50,713 nucleotides of DNA from Cellulosimicrobium cellulans (GTDB taxonomy: Bacteria > Actinomycetota > Actinomycetes > Actinomycetales > Cellulomonadaceae), in the NCBI RefSeq assembly GCF_001722485.1, contig NZ_LWGL01000006.1, positions 1 to 50,713 of the forward strand. Direction: 5' to 3'. Positions within the stretch are counted from its first letter, which is position 1. Each line of letters opens with the position of its first letter. The notes below the pieces were generated by a model. It saw only the letters and a list, made by a program, of their open reading frames with translations. It searched no databases and was not told where the DNA came from. Below, one piece after another: positions 38,208 through 46,987 of this stretch. The position numbers were made by a program, and so were the translations under genes.

Positions 38208-39550
38208 GCGAGAAGCGGCGCGGACTGGGCCGCGGCTTGGGTGCCTTGATCCCCACCAGCTCGGAGGGCACACGTCCCGTCGACGTGTTCTTCCCGAGCG
38301 TCGCGAAGGCCGACCAGGGCGAGCAGGCCTCCTCCGCACCCGCTGGGGACGACCAGGGCGCATCTGCCCGGGTCGAGCCTTCGGCGGTGAAGGCCGCGGT
38401 GGTCACCCTTGAGGCGGGTGCCGGGCCCGCGGACCTTGACTCGATCGCCACGCTGTCCGTGGACGATCTCGCGACACTCGAGGCGATCGCCGACCCTCAG
38501 GACGTCGCCATCACGGACGCCGTCGCGGACGGCGCGGCCGATCACCTCGATGGCGGTTCTCGCACCGATATCGACGGTGACGCGGGCGTTTCACGTGAAA
38601 CGACGTCGTCGGGTGCGACCGAGTCGGTCGATATCTCGGCCGAGGAGCAGTCCAGAGACACCGCGGACGCCGGGAGCCCTGTTGTGGAATGGGCTGGCGG
38701 CGTCGCCGACGATCTCGTTCCAGTTCCTGGTGCCCGGTTCGCGGAGGTGCCTGTCACGGCGATTCGTCCTAATCCCCGTCAGCCGCGGACGGTGTTCGAC
38801 GAAGGTGAGCTCGAGGAGCTCGTGGGCTCGATCCGGGAGATCGGCGTTCTGCAGCCTGTCGTGGTGCGACCGGTGCCCGATGAGGACGCCGCCTTCGAGC
38901 TCATCATGGGTGAACGCCGCTGGCGTGCCTCGCAGGCCGCTGGGCTGGCGACGGTCCCCGCCATCATCCGGGAGACGGAGGACTCGGATCTCCTTCGCGA
39001 CGCCCTGCTGGAGAACCTGCACCGGAGTGCGCTGAACCCGCTGGAGGAGGCGGCCGCGTACCGGCAGCTTCTTGACGACTTCGGGTGCACGCACGAGGAG
39101 CTTGCGGAGCGGATCTCGCGCAGCCGGCCGCAGATCTCGAACACCCTGCGACTGCTCCGGCTCCCGCCGCTCGTGCAGCGCCGTGTCGCGGCGGGTGTGC
39201 TGTCGGCCGGCCACGCGCGTGCTCTGCTGGGTCTGACGGACGGTGCCGAGATCGAGCGCCTTGCACAGCGCATCGTGGCGGAAGGACTGTCCGTCCGTGC
39301 GACGGAGGAGATCGTCGCGATGGGCGGCCTCGACGAGGAGAGGCGTCAGAAGCGCACACCGCGCGCCGGGCAGCGATCGGAGGCCCTCGACGGGCTGGCG
39401 ACCCGTCTCTCCGACCGCTTCGAGACGCGGGTCAAGGTCGACCTTGGGAAGAACAAGGGACGTCTGACGGTCGAGTTCGCCTCGGTGGAGGACCTCAACC
39501 GCATCCTCGATCTCATGGCACCGGACGACCCAGGTCTGCTCCGCGCCTGA
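38204..39550 (+). CDS. parB: ParB chromosome-partition protein (CTPase, parS-binding)
   Basis: The 448-residue protein starts with the ParA-stimulating peptide ([14 protein letters not shown]). A long acidic, low-complexity linker follows to about residue 175. The ParB N-domain has [20 protein letters not shown] and the CTP-binding [12 protein letters not shown]. Next come the helix-turn-helix ([18 protein letters not shown]) and the dimerisation end. It loads at parS and spreads as a sliding clamp. The linker is far longer than in most ParB proteins and contains a parS site encoding VSRET. GAGGAG lies upstream of the ATG, which overlaps the parA stop. Confidence 0.97.
   Translation: MSEKRRGLGRGLGALIPTSSEGTRPVDVFFPSVAKADQGEQASSAPAGDDQGASARVEPSAVKAAVVTLEAGAGPADLDSIATLSVDDLATLEAIADPQDVAITDAVADGAADHLDGGSRTDIDGDAGVSRETTSSGATESVDISAEEQSRDTADAGSPVVEWAGGVADDLVPVPGARFAEVPVTAIRPNPRQPRTVFDEGELEELVGSIREIGVLQPVVVRPVPDEDAAFELIMGERRWRASQAAGLATVPAIIRETEDSDLLRDALLENLHRSALNPLEEAAAYRQLLDDFGCTHEELAERISRSRPQISNTLRLLRLPPLVQRRVAAGVLSAGHARALLGLTDGAEIERLAQRIVAEGLSVRATEEIVAMGGLDEERRQKRTPRAGQRSEALDGLATRLSDRFETRVKVDLGKNKGRLTVEFASVEDLNRILDLMAPDDPGLLRA
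38588..38601. promoter_or_regulatory. parS site 3 (inside parB)
   Basis: Exact GTTTCACGTGAAAC within the parB linker region; in frame it encodes Val-Ser-Arg-Glu-Thr, as in parA. Confidence 0.95.
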
Positions 39551-39570
39551 TCCAGGCCCGCGACCTCAAG

Positions 39571-39603
39571 AAGCCCGGGAAGGTGTAAAGCCCTCCCGGG
39601 CTT
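39571..39603 (+). terminator. hairpin terminator after parB
   Basis: The arms aagcccggga (39571-39580) and tcccgggctt (39594-39603) pair over 10 bp with a 13-base loop, 20 bases after the parB stop. Confidence 0.75.
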
Positions 39604-40096
39604 CGTCCGTTGTGGAGCCGCGGTGGGGGAGGGGAGTGGTTTGACGCCGGGCGTTGGTGTGAGCGATGGGGCGTCGCCGACTTCCGCTTCCGACCGATCT
39701 CGTTGACCACGGTCAGGACGACGACTGCTGTCGGTGCAAGGCTGCGGTATGCGTGGCGCACGGACGGTCCGACGTCAGGGGCGCTGTGGCCGTGGGACTC
39801 GGCAATCTAGGAGGTCGAGCTCTCGAGAGCGCGGGTGGCCTGGCGCGTCACTCACGGGCGCGCGCCGGGGTTGTGCGCCGCGCACTGTGGTCGTGGTGCG
39901 CGGCGCGTGATGAACCCCTCGTACTGAGGATCGGCTCGTGATCATCCCGCACGGCACCAGGAAAGCGCACCTCTCAGACGGGACTGTTCGGCCTTCAGAT
40001 GGTGCCGCAACGGGCGTCGCAGCAAAGGTCTCCACGCGGGGGCAGCTATCCGCCCGCCGTGATGACCGTCACGCATACCGAAATGGCGGCGTCGAT

Positions 40097-40110
40097 GTTC
40101 CACGTGAAAC
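40097..40110. promoter_or_regulatory. parS-like site 4 (one mismatch)
   Basis: GTTCCACGTGAAAC differs from the consensus at one base in the left half. Confidence 0.8.
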
Positions 40111-40163
40111 CACCGTGGCACCATCACGGCAGGGTCGTTCCATGTCGCGCGCCCTGGTGAGGT

Positions 40164-40177
40164 GTTTCACGTGAAAC
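40164..40177. promoter_or_regulatory. parS site 5
   Basis: Exact GTTTCACGTGAAAC, only 67 bases from site 4. Confidence 0.95.
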
Positions 40178-40533
40178 GGCGACTCTTCTCGGACAGGGGT
40201 CGGTGTGCGATCCCGCGCGTGGACTAGTCGGGATGGACTTCGCCTGCGGGCCGCCGTCGCGCAGGCGCGAGTGATTCACATCGCCGGTGCAGAACGAGCG
40301 CTTCGGACAGCGGCGCGTTGCGATGCCGAAGTCTCGGTGACGTCGTGGCGGACGACGCTGGGCCTACAGGCGAGCCGCTCGGCAGCGCGCTGATGACGGT
40401 GCTCGTGGCGCCCGCCATGTGCTCAGCGCCGACCGGCCGAAGGCTGGGGCGGCGGCCCGGGATTCCATCGTGGCAGACGGCGACGCCATTCTGCCAGGGC
40501 GTGGGTACACGGTCGATACGCGGTGGAGCCGGC

Positions 40534-40547
40534 GTTTCACGTGGAAC
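40534..40547. promoter_or_regulatory. parS-like site 6 (one mismatch)
   Basis: GTTTCACGTGGAAC is exactly the reverse complement of site 4. Confidence 0.8.
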
Positions 40548-41083
40548 AACGCCCTTCGGGAGCGCGGTGTCGTGTGTTGAGCTCGGTGTCTTGTGCGGGG
40601 TTGGTGGGCTGGTGCTGGCCTGCGTGGCGAGTTGGAACGCCGACGGGTGCGGTCCGTAACGCTCGTACGTTCCGCGGATAGGTGGTTGCGCAGCTAGCCG
40701 CCGGTCTGGCTGTGTGTGCGTCCTCTCGAGAAGTTCCCACCGCTGTCGGGGCACGGGGCTGCCGGCGGCGGTTTGGCGTGCTAGAACGCGCCGGTCTGAG
40801 GCGGAGTGCACACCGAGCCTCACGTCGATCTTTCCCACGGCACATTCAGCTTTCGACCGTACGCGTCCGCGGTCGGGCCCGACGGAGCGTCGACGCGCCA
40901 TCCGAATGCACTTCAGGATGCTCGCCCGCGACCGCCGAAGACAATGGCGACGCCCTTGAGCCCTTCCCGGTTCGGCGACCACGCAAGCGCCGGTCAGATG
41001 CACGGGCGGGCTTCTCGCCGGACGGTGGATGGCGCACGGTGCTCGCGCCTGGTCCGCGCGAGGGGCGGGGGCGACGGTGTTTC

Positions 41084-41137
41084 GTGCCCGTGCCCGTGCC
41101 CGTGCCCGCAACCGTGTCCGTATCCGTGCCTGTGCGT
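41084..41137 (+). repeat. degenerate hexanucleotide tandem repeat
   Basis: About nine units of the form gtgccc run head to tail; the first three are nearly perfect, the later ones vary (gtgtcc, tatccg, gtgcct). It lies in the gene-free region between parS sites 6 and 7. Confidence 0.75.
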
Positions 41138-41405
41138 GGGGAGCTGCGGGAGCGTGCCACCACGAGGCCACGCACAGGCGAATGCGCACGCGCCCGCCCG
41201 AGGAGGACGTACGGCGACGGTGGCATACCTGGACGCGCGAGCGCGCGGACATCGGTGCAGTCGAGGCCAGGCGCGCGCCGGGATCCGACATCCCACGCGC
41301 AGGCCCGGAGCGTCGCCAACCGAATCTCCCGACGTCGATCGCAATGCTGCGGCGCTATCCACAACCCGCGCCCGGGCGCCGATAGCGGCGAGCGCGGGTC
41401 CCCTC

Positions 41406-41419
41406 GTTTCACGTGAAAC
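41406..41419. promoter_or_regulatory. parS site 7
   Basis: Exact GTTTCACGTGAAAC in the gene-free region. Confidence 0.95.
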
Positions 41420-42314
41420 CGCGGTCGCGCCATCAGGAGCTTCGTGGCGCCTGCCGTGCCTCGGCGCCGTCTTCGCCCGCGGGGGGCCGCTGGCTCTGGC
41501 TTGCCGGGAGCCTGCTGACGGAGCGGGGGACAGGAGCCGATGTGGGTCAGTCGCCGCCCTGAGAGAAAGGCGGATCGTGACGCTGCCACCGGTCGCAGGC
41601 CATGTGGTGGTCCCGAGGCAACGCCGAGATCGTCCTCCCTGGCCTGGTGTCACACTCCGGACCGTGGGCACGCGCGTCAGCGCCTCGTCGACGTGCGTCC
41701 ATGTCGCCGCGGCCGATCACACGCGCTCGGATCGACATCATGACGACCTTCGAGGCGGAGGCGGACCGGACCCCGTGCGCGCGGACGGCGCACCATGAGT
41801 CCTCGGCCCATCTCGAGTACCTCCGTGCGCCAGCGGCGTCGCTGCGTGCCGTCCACGGCATGTGGCACGGCATCCTCGACAGGATCGGTACCTGAGCCGC
41901 AGGCTCGTGAGCTGGTCCCGGACGTTGCGGTGGACGTGGCGGTACGGGTGAGGCGTCCACCCCAAGCCGGAGTCCGACGAAGCGATGAAGCGATGTGCGC
42001 GACGCCTCTCATGCACGTCACCGCCGTTCCCCGCGCGGTGCGGACCGGCGCCGACACCTGAATCGGCAATCGGAGATTGTGTAACTCGTCGGCAGCGCGT
42101 CGTCCGTCCCCGGAGGCGCGCGTACCCGTCCAGCATGCGGAGTTCGCGACGCGCCGGGCCGAACGACACAAGGGCCGCCCCGTCACAAGCCAGCGCGAGC
42201 GGCTCGGGGCGACCCCGACGTCGCAGTCGACGTCGCCGTCATGGCCTGCTGCACCAGCACGTCGACGCGTGGCCGGGGTCGGGTCGAGCGCTCGGTCGCC
42301 TACCCGCCCGTGGC

Positions 42315-42328
42315 GTTTCACGTGAAAC
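42315..42328. promoter_or_regulatory. parS site 8
   Basis: Exact GTTTCACGTGAAAC, the rightmost site seen, about 420 bases before the end of the ligase gene. Confidence 0.95.
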
Positions 42329-42750
42329 CGCCGCCGCACCGCGACAGTCGGGATGGTGCGAATCCACGATGACCAGCCCGGGGTACGGACGCCGACACGA
42401 AGCGCGACACCTTCGCACGGGCGCGGCGCAACGGCCTCGACGCCCCACAGGGCACCGCAGGCGCACGCCAGCGCTCTACCGAGCGGCGACGACCGACGCC
42501 GTGCCTCTACGCCGGCCGCGAGGCCCACCCCGGACTCCGGCTATGAACATCCCTCCGGACTACGACCAGAGACCACGACGAGTCCGGTGCGCCGCCGAAG
42601 CCGCCTCTACCGCGACATCTCGCGGTCGGCTCGGGCTCGAGCTCAGGCTCTGCCGCGGCCGCCGGCGCAGCCACGGGCCTAGGGCCAGACTCCGACCTCG
42701 TCCGGTCGACCACGACGTCCGACGAGGAGCCTCCCCGTCGTCGACGAAGG

Positions 42751-43836
42751 TCAGGCCGCTGCGTGAAGCCGGACGAGCGAGACGTAGAGCTCGGTCAGGT
42801 CGAGCCCGGCCGCGCGTGCGGCCTGCGGGAAGAGCGACGTCTCCGTCATCCCCGGAGCGACGTTCACCTCGAGGAACTGGACGACACCGTCGGCGTCGAG
42901 GACGACGTCGGTGCGGGAGAGGTCCCGGAGGCCGAGTGCCTTGTGCGCGCGGACGGCGACGTCCTGCACGCGGGCGGTGACGTCGGCGTCGAGACGTGCC
43001 GGCGCGAAGTACTCGGTGCGGCCGGGGTTGTACCGGGCGTCGTAGTCGTAGGGACCGTCGGTGACGATCTCGACCGGGGGCAGGGCTCGCGGTCCGCCGT
43101 CGAGGTCGACGACGCTCACGGCCAGCTCGGTGCCGCGCACGGCCCTCTCGATGAGCGCGACGTTGCCGTAGGCGAAGCAGTCCACCATGGCCCGGGGGAG
43201 CTGGTCCGCCCTCTCGACGAGCGTGACGCCGAGGGCTGAGCCGCCCTGGGTGGGCTTGACGACGAGCGGCAGGCCCAGGCGCGCGACGACGGCGTCGAGT
43301 ACCGGCTGGGCGCCGAGCTCGCGGAACAGGCTCTGGGGGAGCGTGACGTACTCCGGGGTGGAGAGCCCGGCGCCGAGGACGATGCTCTTCGCGACGGGCT
43401 TGCTCCACGCGGTCCGGCACTCGCGAGGACCGGTGCCGACGTAGGGGACGCCCACGAGCTCGAGCACGTCGCGGACGGACCCGTCCTCGCCGCTCGCGCC
43501 GTGCAGCAGCGGCCACACGACGTCGGGGCGGTGCTGGTCGAGGAAGCCGAGCAGGTCGGCGTCGAGGTCGTGGACGGACACCTCGAGGCCGGCTGCGCGC
43601 AGGCTCTCGGCGACGCGGCGGCCGGACCGGAGCGACACGTCGCGCTCGTGGGAGAGCCCGCCGGCGAGGATCGCGACGTGCTGCTCCGGTCGGCGAGCAG
43701 CACCACGCGCCGCGTCGCTCGCGTCGCGACCGTCCACCGTCGCCGACCCGGCGCTCGTGCCGGGCACCGGGTGCTCAGGCGTCGTGACCGCGGCCGTCCC
43801 GGCGGTCGAGGTGCGGGGTCCGGGGGGCGTGTCCAC
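42751..43836 (-). CDS. D-alanine-D-alanine ligase-like ATP-grasp enzyme
   Basis: The 361-residue protein has the Ddl start AILAGGLSHERDVSLRSG (about 54-71), the ATP-grasp segments PLVVKPTQGGSALGV and YDYDARYNPGRTEYFAPA, and the metal-binding end FLEVNVAPGMTETSLFP. Ddl enzymes join two D-alanines for peptidoglycan. Most genomes carry a main ddl elsewhere, so this may be a second or related ligase. The first 50 residues are a low-complexity extension. GTG start with AAGGAG upstream, 72 bases after the aminotransferase gene on the same strand, so probably co-transcribed. Confidence 0.9.
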   Translation of the reverse strand: MDTPPGPRTSTAGTAAVTTPEHPVPGTSAGSATVDGRDASDAARGAARRPEQHVAILAGGLSHERDVSLRSGRRVAESLRAAGLEVSVHDLDADLLGFLDQHRPDVVWPLLHGASGEDGSVRDVLELVGVPYVGTGPRECRTAWSKPVAKSIVLGAGLSTPEYVTLPQSLFRELGAQPVLDAVVARLGLPLVVKPTQGGSALGVTLVERADQLPRAMVDCFAYGNVALIERAVRGTELAVSVVDLDGGPRALPPVEIVTDGPYDYDARYNPGRTEYFAPARLDADVTARVQDVAVRAHKALGLRDLSRTDVVLDADGVVQFLEVNVAPGMTETSLFPQAARAAGLDLTELYVSLVRLHAAA

Positions 43837-43908
43837 GAAGACTCCTTGTCACGAAGGCGCGTCGTCGCCCGTGCTCCGGGCAACGATCGGCGAGGCGGTC
43901 GGTGAGGC

Positions 43909-45237
43909 TCAGGCGAGGTCGGGGGAGGGGTTCTCGACGTCCGTGGGGTCGGGGTCGAGACCGGCGCCGGTGCCGAACATCTCGGCGAGCTCGCGCTCCG
44001 CGTTGACGACGCCGGCGAGCCGGCGGACGCCCTCACGGATCCGCTCGGGGGTCGGGTAGCAGAACGACAGCCGCATGTGGTCGGCGCCGTTGCCGTCGGC
44101 GTAGAACGCCGTGCCGGGCACGTACGCGACGCGGGCGGTGACGGCGCGCGGGAGCATCGACCGGGCGTCCACACCCTCGGGGAGGCGGACCCACGTGTAG
44201 AAGCCGCCCTCGGGGACGGTCCAGCTCGCGGTGGGCAGGTGCTCGGCGAGCGCCCCGACCATCGCGTCCCGACGCTCGCGGTACAGCTCGCGGAACTGCT
44301 TGATCTGGCCCTTCCAGTCGCACGTGTCGAGGTACGCGCCGATGGCCATCTGCGAGGCGTTCGACGGGCAGAGGATCGCCGACTCGCTCGCGAGCACGAG
44401 CTTCTCGCGCACGGCGTGCGGCGCGACGACCCAGCCGACGCGGTATCCCGGCGCGAAGGTCTTGGAGAACGACCCGAGGTAGAGGACGCCGTCCTCGTCG
44501 AGCGACCGCAGCGCAGGGAGCGTCTCGCCGTCGAACCCGAGCAGGCCGTACGGGTTGTCCTCGATGACGAGCACGCCGTGGCGCTTCGCGATCTCGAGCA
44601 CGCGTGGCCGTCGCTCCGCGGAGAGCGTCACGCCGGCGGGGTTGTGGAAGTTCGGCACCGTGTAGAGCAGCTTGACGCGGCGTCCGGCGGCCGCGAGCGA
44701 CGTCAGGGTCTCGTCGAGGATCTCCGGGACGAGGCCGTGCTCGTCGAGCGGCACGTGCACGACGTCGGCCTGGTACGACCGGAAGACGCCGAGCGCCCCG
44801 ACGTAGCTCGGCGCCTCGGCGACGATGACGTCGCCCGGGTCGATGAAGATCCGGGTGACGAGGTCGAGCGCCTGCTGCGACCCGGTCGTCACGACGACGT
44901 CGTCCGGGTGGCACTCGATGCCCTCGAGACGGACGACGTCGAGGATGCGCGCGCGCAGCGCCTCGTCGCCCTGGCCGGATCCGTACTGCAGGACCGTCGC
45001 ACCGCGCGTCGCGACGAGGTGCTGGACCGTCTCGGCGATCGTGTCGAGGGGGAGCCCGTCGAGGTACGGCATGCCGCCGGCGAGCGACACGACCTCCGGC
45101 CGGTTCGCGACGGCGAACAGCGCCCGGATCTCCGACGCCCGCATGCCGTGCGCTCGCTCCGCGTACGCCCCGAACCAGGGGTCGAGTCGGGTCCCGCCCG
45201 TGGCGGGCGGCTGCGGAGGGTTCGTCGGCGCGCTCAC
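43909..45237 (-). CDS. PLP-dependent aminotransferase (class I/II, 2-aminoadipate type)
   Basis: The 442-residue protein is a fold-type I aminotransferase. The motifs are LAGGMPYLDGLPLD, TGSQQALDLVTRIFIDPGD, YTVPNFHNPAGVT, ENPYGLLGFDGE and SFSKTFAPGYRVGW, where Lys259 should hold PLP. This pattern is that of LysN/2-aminoadipate and MocR-like aminotransferases; the substrate is not certain. I chose GTG at 45237; the frame is open 20 codons further, into the trxA terminator, which argues against the longer form. It is followed by the ligase gene. Confidence 0.92.
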   Translation of the reverse strand: MSAPTNPPQPPATGGTRLDPWFGAYAERAHGMRASEIRALFAVANRPEVVSLAGGMPYLDGLPLDTIAETVQHLVATRGATVLQYGSGQGDEALRARILDVVRLEGIECHPDDVVVTTGSQQALDLVTRIFIDPGDVIVAEAPSYVGALGVFRSYQADVVHVPLDEHGLVPEILDETLTSLAAAGRRVKLLYTVPNFHNPAGVTLSAERRPRVLEIAKRHGVLVIEDNPYGLLGFDGETLPALRSLDEDGVLYLGSFSKTFAPGYRVGWVVAPHAVREKLVLASESAILCPSNASQMAIGAYLDTCDWKGQIKQFRELYRERRDAMVGALAEHLPTASWTVPEGGFYTWVRLPEGVDARSMLPRAVTARVAYVPGTAFYADGNGADHMRLSFCYPTPERIREGVRRLAGVVNAERELAEMFGTGAGLDPDPTDVENPSPDLA

Positions 45238-45277
45238 GATCCCCAGTGTGGCACGGCGGGTCGGGGGATCCCGTGAA

Positions 45278-45323
45278 GACGCCGGAGGGCGGACCACCCG
45301 CAGGTGGCCCGCCCTCCGGCGTC
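45278..45323 (-). terminator. trxA terminator hairpin
   Basis: A perfect 15-bp stem (45278-45292 with 45309-45323), extended by an inner CCACC/GGTGG pairing, lies 50 bases after the trxA stop. Confidence 0.85.
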
Positions 45324-45373
45324 GTGCGGTCGTGGACCGGGGTCGGCCGGGTTCTCCGGCCGACGCGCGACGG

Positions 45374-45706
45374 TCAGACGCTGGTCGTGAGGACCGCGTC
45401 GATCTCCTCGGTCAGCGCGCGCTTGGGGCGGGCGCCGATGATGGAGCGCTGCAGCTCGCCGCCGACGTAGACGTTGAGCGTCGGGATCGACACGATGCCG
45501 TAGGCGCCGGTCGTCTCGGGGTTCGCGTCGGTGTCGAGCTTCGCGATCTTGATCTTGCCCGCGTACTCCTCGGAGAGCTCCTCGAGGATGGGCGCGACCT
45601 GGCGGCACGGACCGCACCACGTGGCCCAGAAGTCGACGAGCACGGGCAAGTCGGACTCCAGGACCTCGGAGCGGAAGGTGGCGTCGGTGACGGGGACGGT
45701 GGCCAC
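45374..45706 (-). CDS. trxA: thioredoxin
   Basis: The 110-residue protein has the thioredoxin fold with the active site WCGPC (Cys31 and Cys34), FWATWCGPCRQVAPILEELS, the cis-Pro loop VSIPTLNVYVGG and the usual length. It reduces protein disulphides using electrons from the adjacent thioredoxin reductase. GTG start with AGGAGG upstream; the longer open frame is a shadow of trxB. It lies 59 bases after trxB and shares its promoter. Confidence 0.97.
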   Translation of the reverse strand: MATVPVTDATFRSEVLESDLPVLVDFWATWCGPCRQVAPILEELSEEYAGKIKIAKLDTDANPETTGAYGIVSIPTLNVYVGGELQRSIIGARPKRALTEEIDAVLTTSV

Positions 45707-45765
45707 GTGACCTCCTGTGGTCGGTCGGGCGTCCGGGACGGACGGGAGCGAGAGAGGGGGAAGGG

Positions 45766-46794
45766 TCAGGAGCCGAGCTCGGCGAGGGCCTCGGGCAGCT
45801 CCTCGGGGTTCGGCGCCTCGGGGGTGCCGGCGAGGTCGGCGTGCCCGGCGGCGTCGGCCAGCTCGGTGAGGTAGCGCTGGGCGTCGAGCGCGGCAGAGCA
45901 GCCGGATCCGGCGGCGGTGATGGCCTGCCGGTAGGTGTGGTCCACGAGGTCGCCGCACGCGAAGACGCCGGGGAGGTTCGTCGCGGTGGAGCGCCCGACG
46001 ACCTGCACGTAGCCCTCGGGGTCGAGGTCGACCTGGCCGGCGAGGAGCTCGCTGCGCGGCTCGTGGCCGATGGCGACGAACAGGCCGGTCACGGGGAACG
46101 GACGCTCCTCGCCGGTCACGGTGTCGCGCAGCGTGACGCCCTCGACCTTGTTCTCGCCCTGGATCCCGACGACCTCGGAGTTCCAGGCGAAGTCGATCTT
46201 CGGGTCGTTGAGGGCGCGGTCGGCCATGATCTTCGACGCACGCAGCTCGTCGCGACGGTGGATGATCGTCACCTTCTCGGCGAAGCGCGTGAGGAAGGTC
46301 GCCTCCTCCATCGCGGAGTCGCCGCCGCCGACGACGGCGATGTGCTGGTCGCGGAAGAAGAAGCCGTCGCACGTCGCGCACCACGACACGCCGCGGCCCG
46401 ACAGGCGCTTCTCGTCGTCGATGCCGAGCTCGCGGTACGCAGAGCCGGTCGCGAGGATCACGGCACGGCCGCGGAACGTCTCGCCGTTCGCGGTCACGAC
46501 CGTCTTGACGGGGCCGTCGAGCTCGAGCTTCTCCGCGTCGTCCCACAGCACGCGCGCGCCGAACCGCTCGGCCTGCTTGCGCATGGACTCCATGAGGTCC
46601 GGCCCCATGATGCCGTCGGGGAACCCGGGGAAGTTTTCGACCTCCGTCGTGTTCATCAGGGCGCCGCCGGCGGTCACCGACCCGGCGAGCACGACGGGGT
46701 TCAGCCCGGCGCGCGCGGCGTAGACGGCCGCGGTGTACCCCGCGGGTCCCGACCCCACGATGATCAGGTTCTCGACGGTCGGCTGCTCGGTCAC
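45766..46794 (-). CDS. trxB: thioredoxin reductase
   Basis: The 342-residue flavoprotein has the FAD motif [17 protein letters not shown], the redox pair Cys139/Cys142 in WCATCDG, the NADPH motif [12 protein letters not shown] and the FAD-binding end [23 protein letters not shown]. It passes electrons from NADPH to TrxA. GTG start with GAGGAGC 6 bases upstream; an open frame 26 codons longer overlaps the promoter. A SigR-type promoter lies 50-75 bases upstream. The C-terminal 30 residues are Pro/Glu-rich. Confidence 0.97.
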   Translation of the reverse strand: MTEQPTVENLIIVGSGPAGYTAAVYAARAGLNPVVLAGSVTAGGALMNTTEVENFPGFPDGIMGPDLMESMRKQAERFGARVLWDDAEKLELDGPVKTVVTANGETFRGRAVILATGSAYRELGIDDEKRLSGRGVSWCATCDGFFFRDQHIAVVGGGDSAMEEATFLTRFAEKVTIIHRRDELRASKIMADRALNDPKIDFAWNSEVVGIQGENKVEGVTLRDTVTGEERPFPVTGLFVAIGHEPRSELLAGQVDLDPEGYVQVVGRSTATNLPGVFACGDLVDHTYRQAITAAGSGCSAALDAQRYLTELADAAGHADLAGTPEAPNPEELPEALAELGS

Positions 46795-46844
46795 GTGAAA
46801 GCTCCTCGATCTCGGTGCGTGGCGGTCGGCCACGCGATGTGGTG

Positions 46845-46870
46845 AACACGCGGGGGCCGGCTTCTGTTCC
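46845..46870 (-). promoter_or_regulatory. SigR/SigH-type promoter of trxB-trxA
   Basis: On the minus strand GGAAC (46866-46870), a spacer of exactly 18 bases and GTT (46845-46847) match the actinobacterial thiol-stress promoter GGAAT/C-N18/19-GTT. TrxBA is the founding target of SigR in Streptomyces. The predicted RNA start is about 40-45 bases before the trxB GTG. Confidence 0.7.
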
Positions 46871-46987
46871 ACGGTACGGCCCGCGACGCGGCGGCGTGCG
46901 CGCGCCTCGCCAGGACCGGGACGACGACGCGGTCCGGCCCTGGCGGTACCCGCACGGCGCCGGCCGGACGGGTACGGCGAACGGACG

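Larger units (their letters stand above)
39604..42750. other. gene-free region with five parS sites
   Basis: About 3.1 kb without a credible gene. Many open frames exist on both strands, but they overlap one another, are rich in Arg, Pro and His, lack domains and lack clear ribosome sites. Base usage looks more even than in the flanking genes. Five parS or near-parS sites and one hexanucleotide repeat are the only structured elements that I can see. A CTATCCACA sequence (41355-41363) is a weak DnaA-box match. Confidence 0.75.

Noticed and set aside
40224-41798. Several open frames of 240-355 codons on both strands in the gene-free region
   Set aside because: They overlap each other, are dominated by Arg, Pro, Ala and His, lack domains and ribosome sites, and are what GC-rich non-coding DNA gives by chance.
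42751-43836. Calling the ligase gene the main ddl of the cell
   Set aside because: The fold fits, but the usual ddl lies near leuCD/gpsA in actinobacteria and cannot be checked here, so I left the symbol empty.
46789-46802. TCACGTGAAA near the trxB start as a ninth parS
   Set aside because: Only the right half and the core match; it covers the trxB GTG start and lies outside the parS field.
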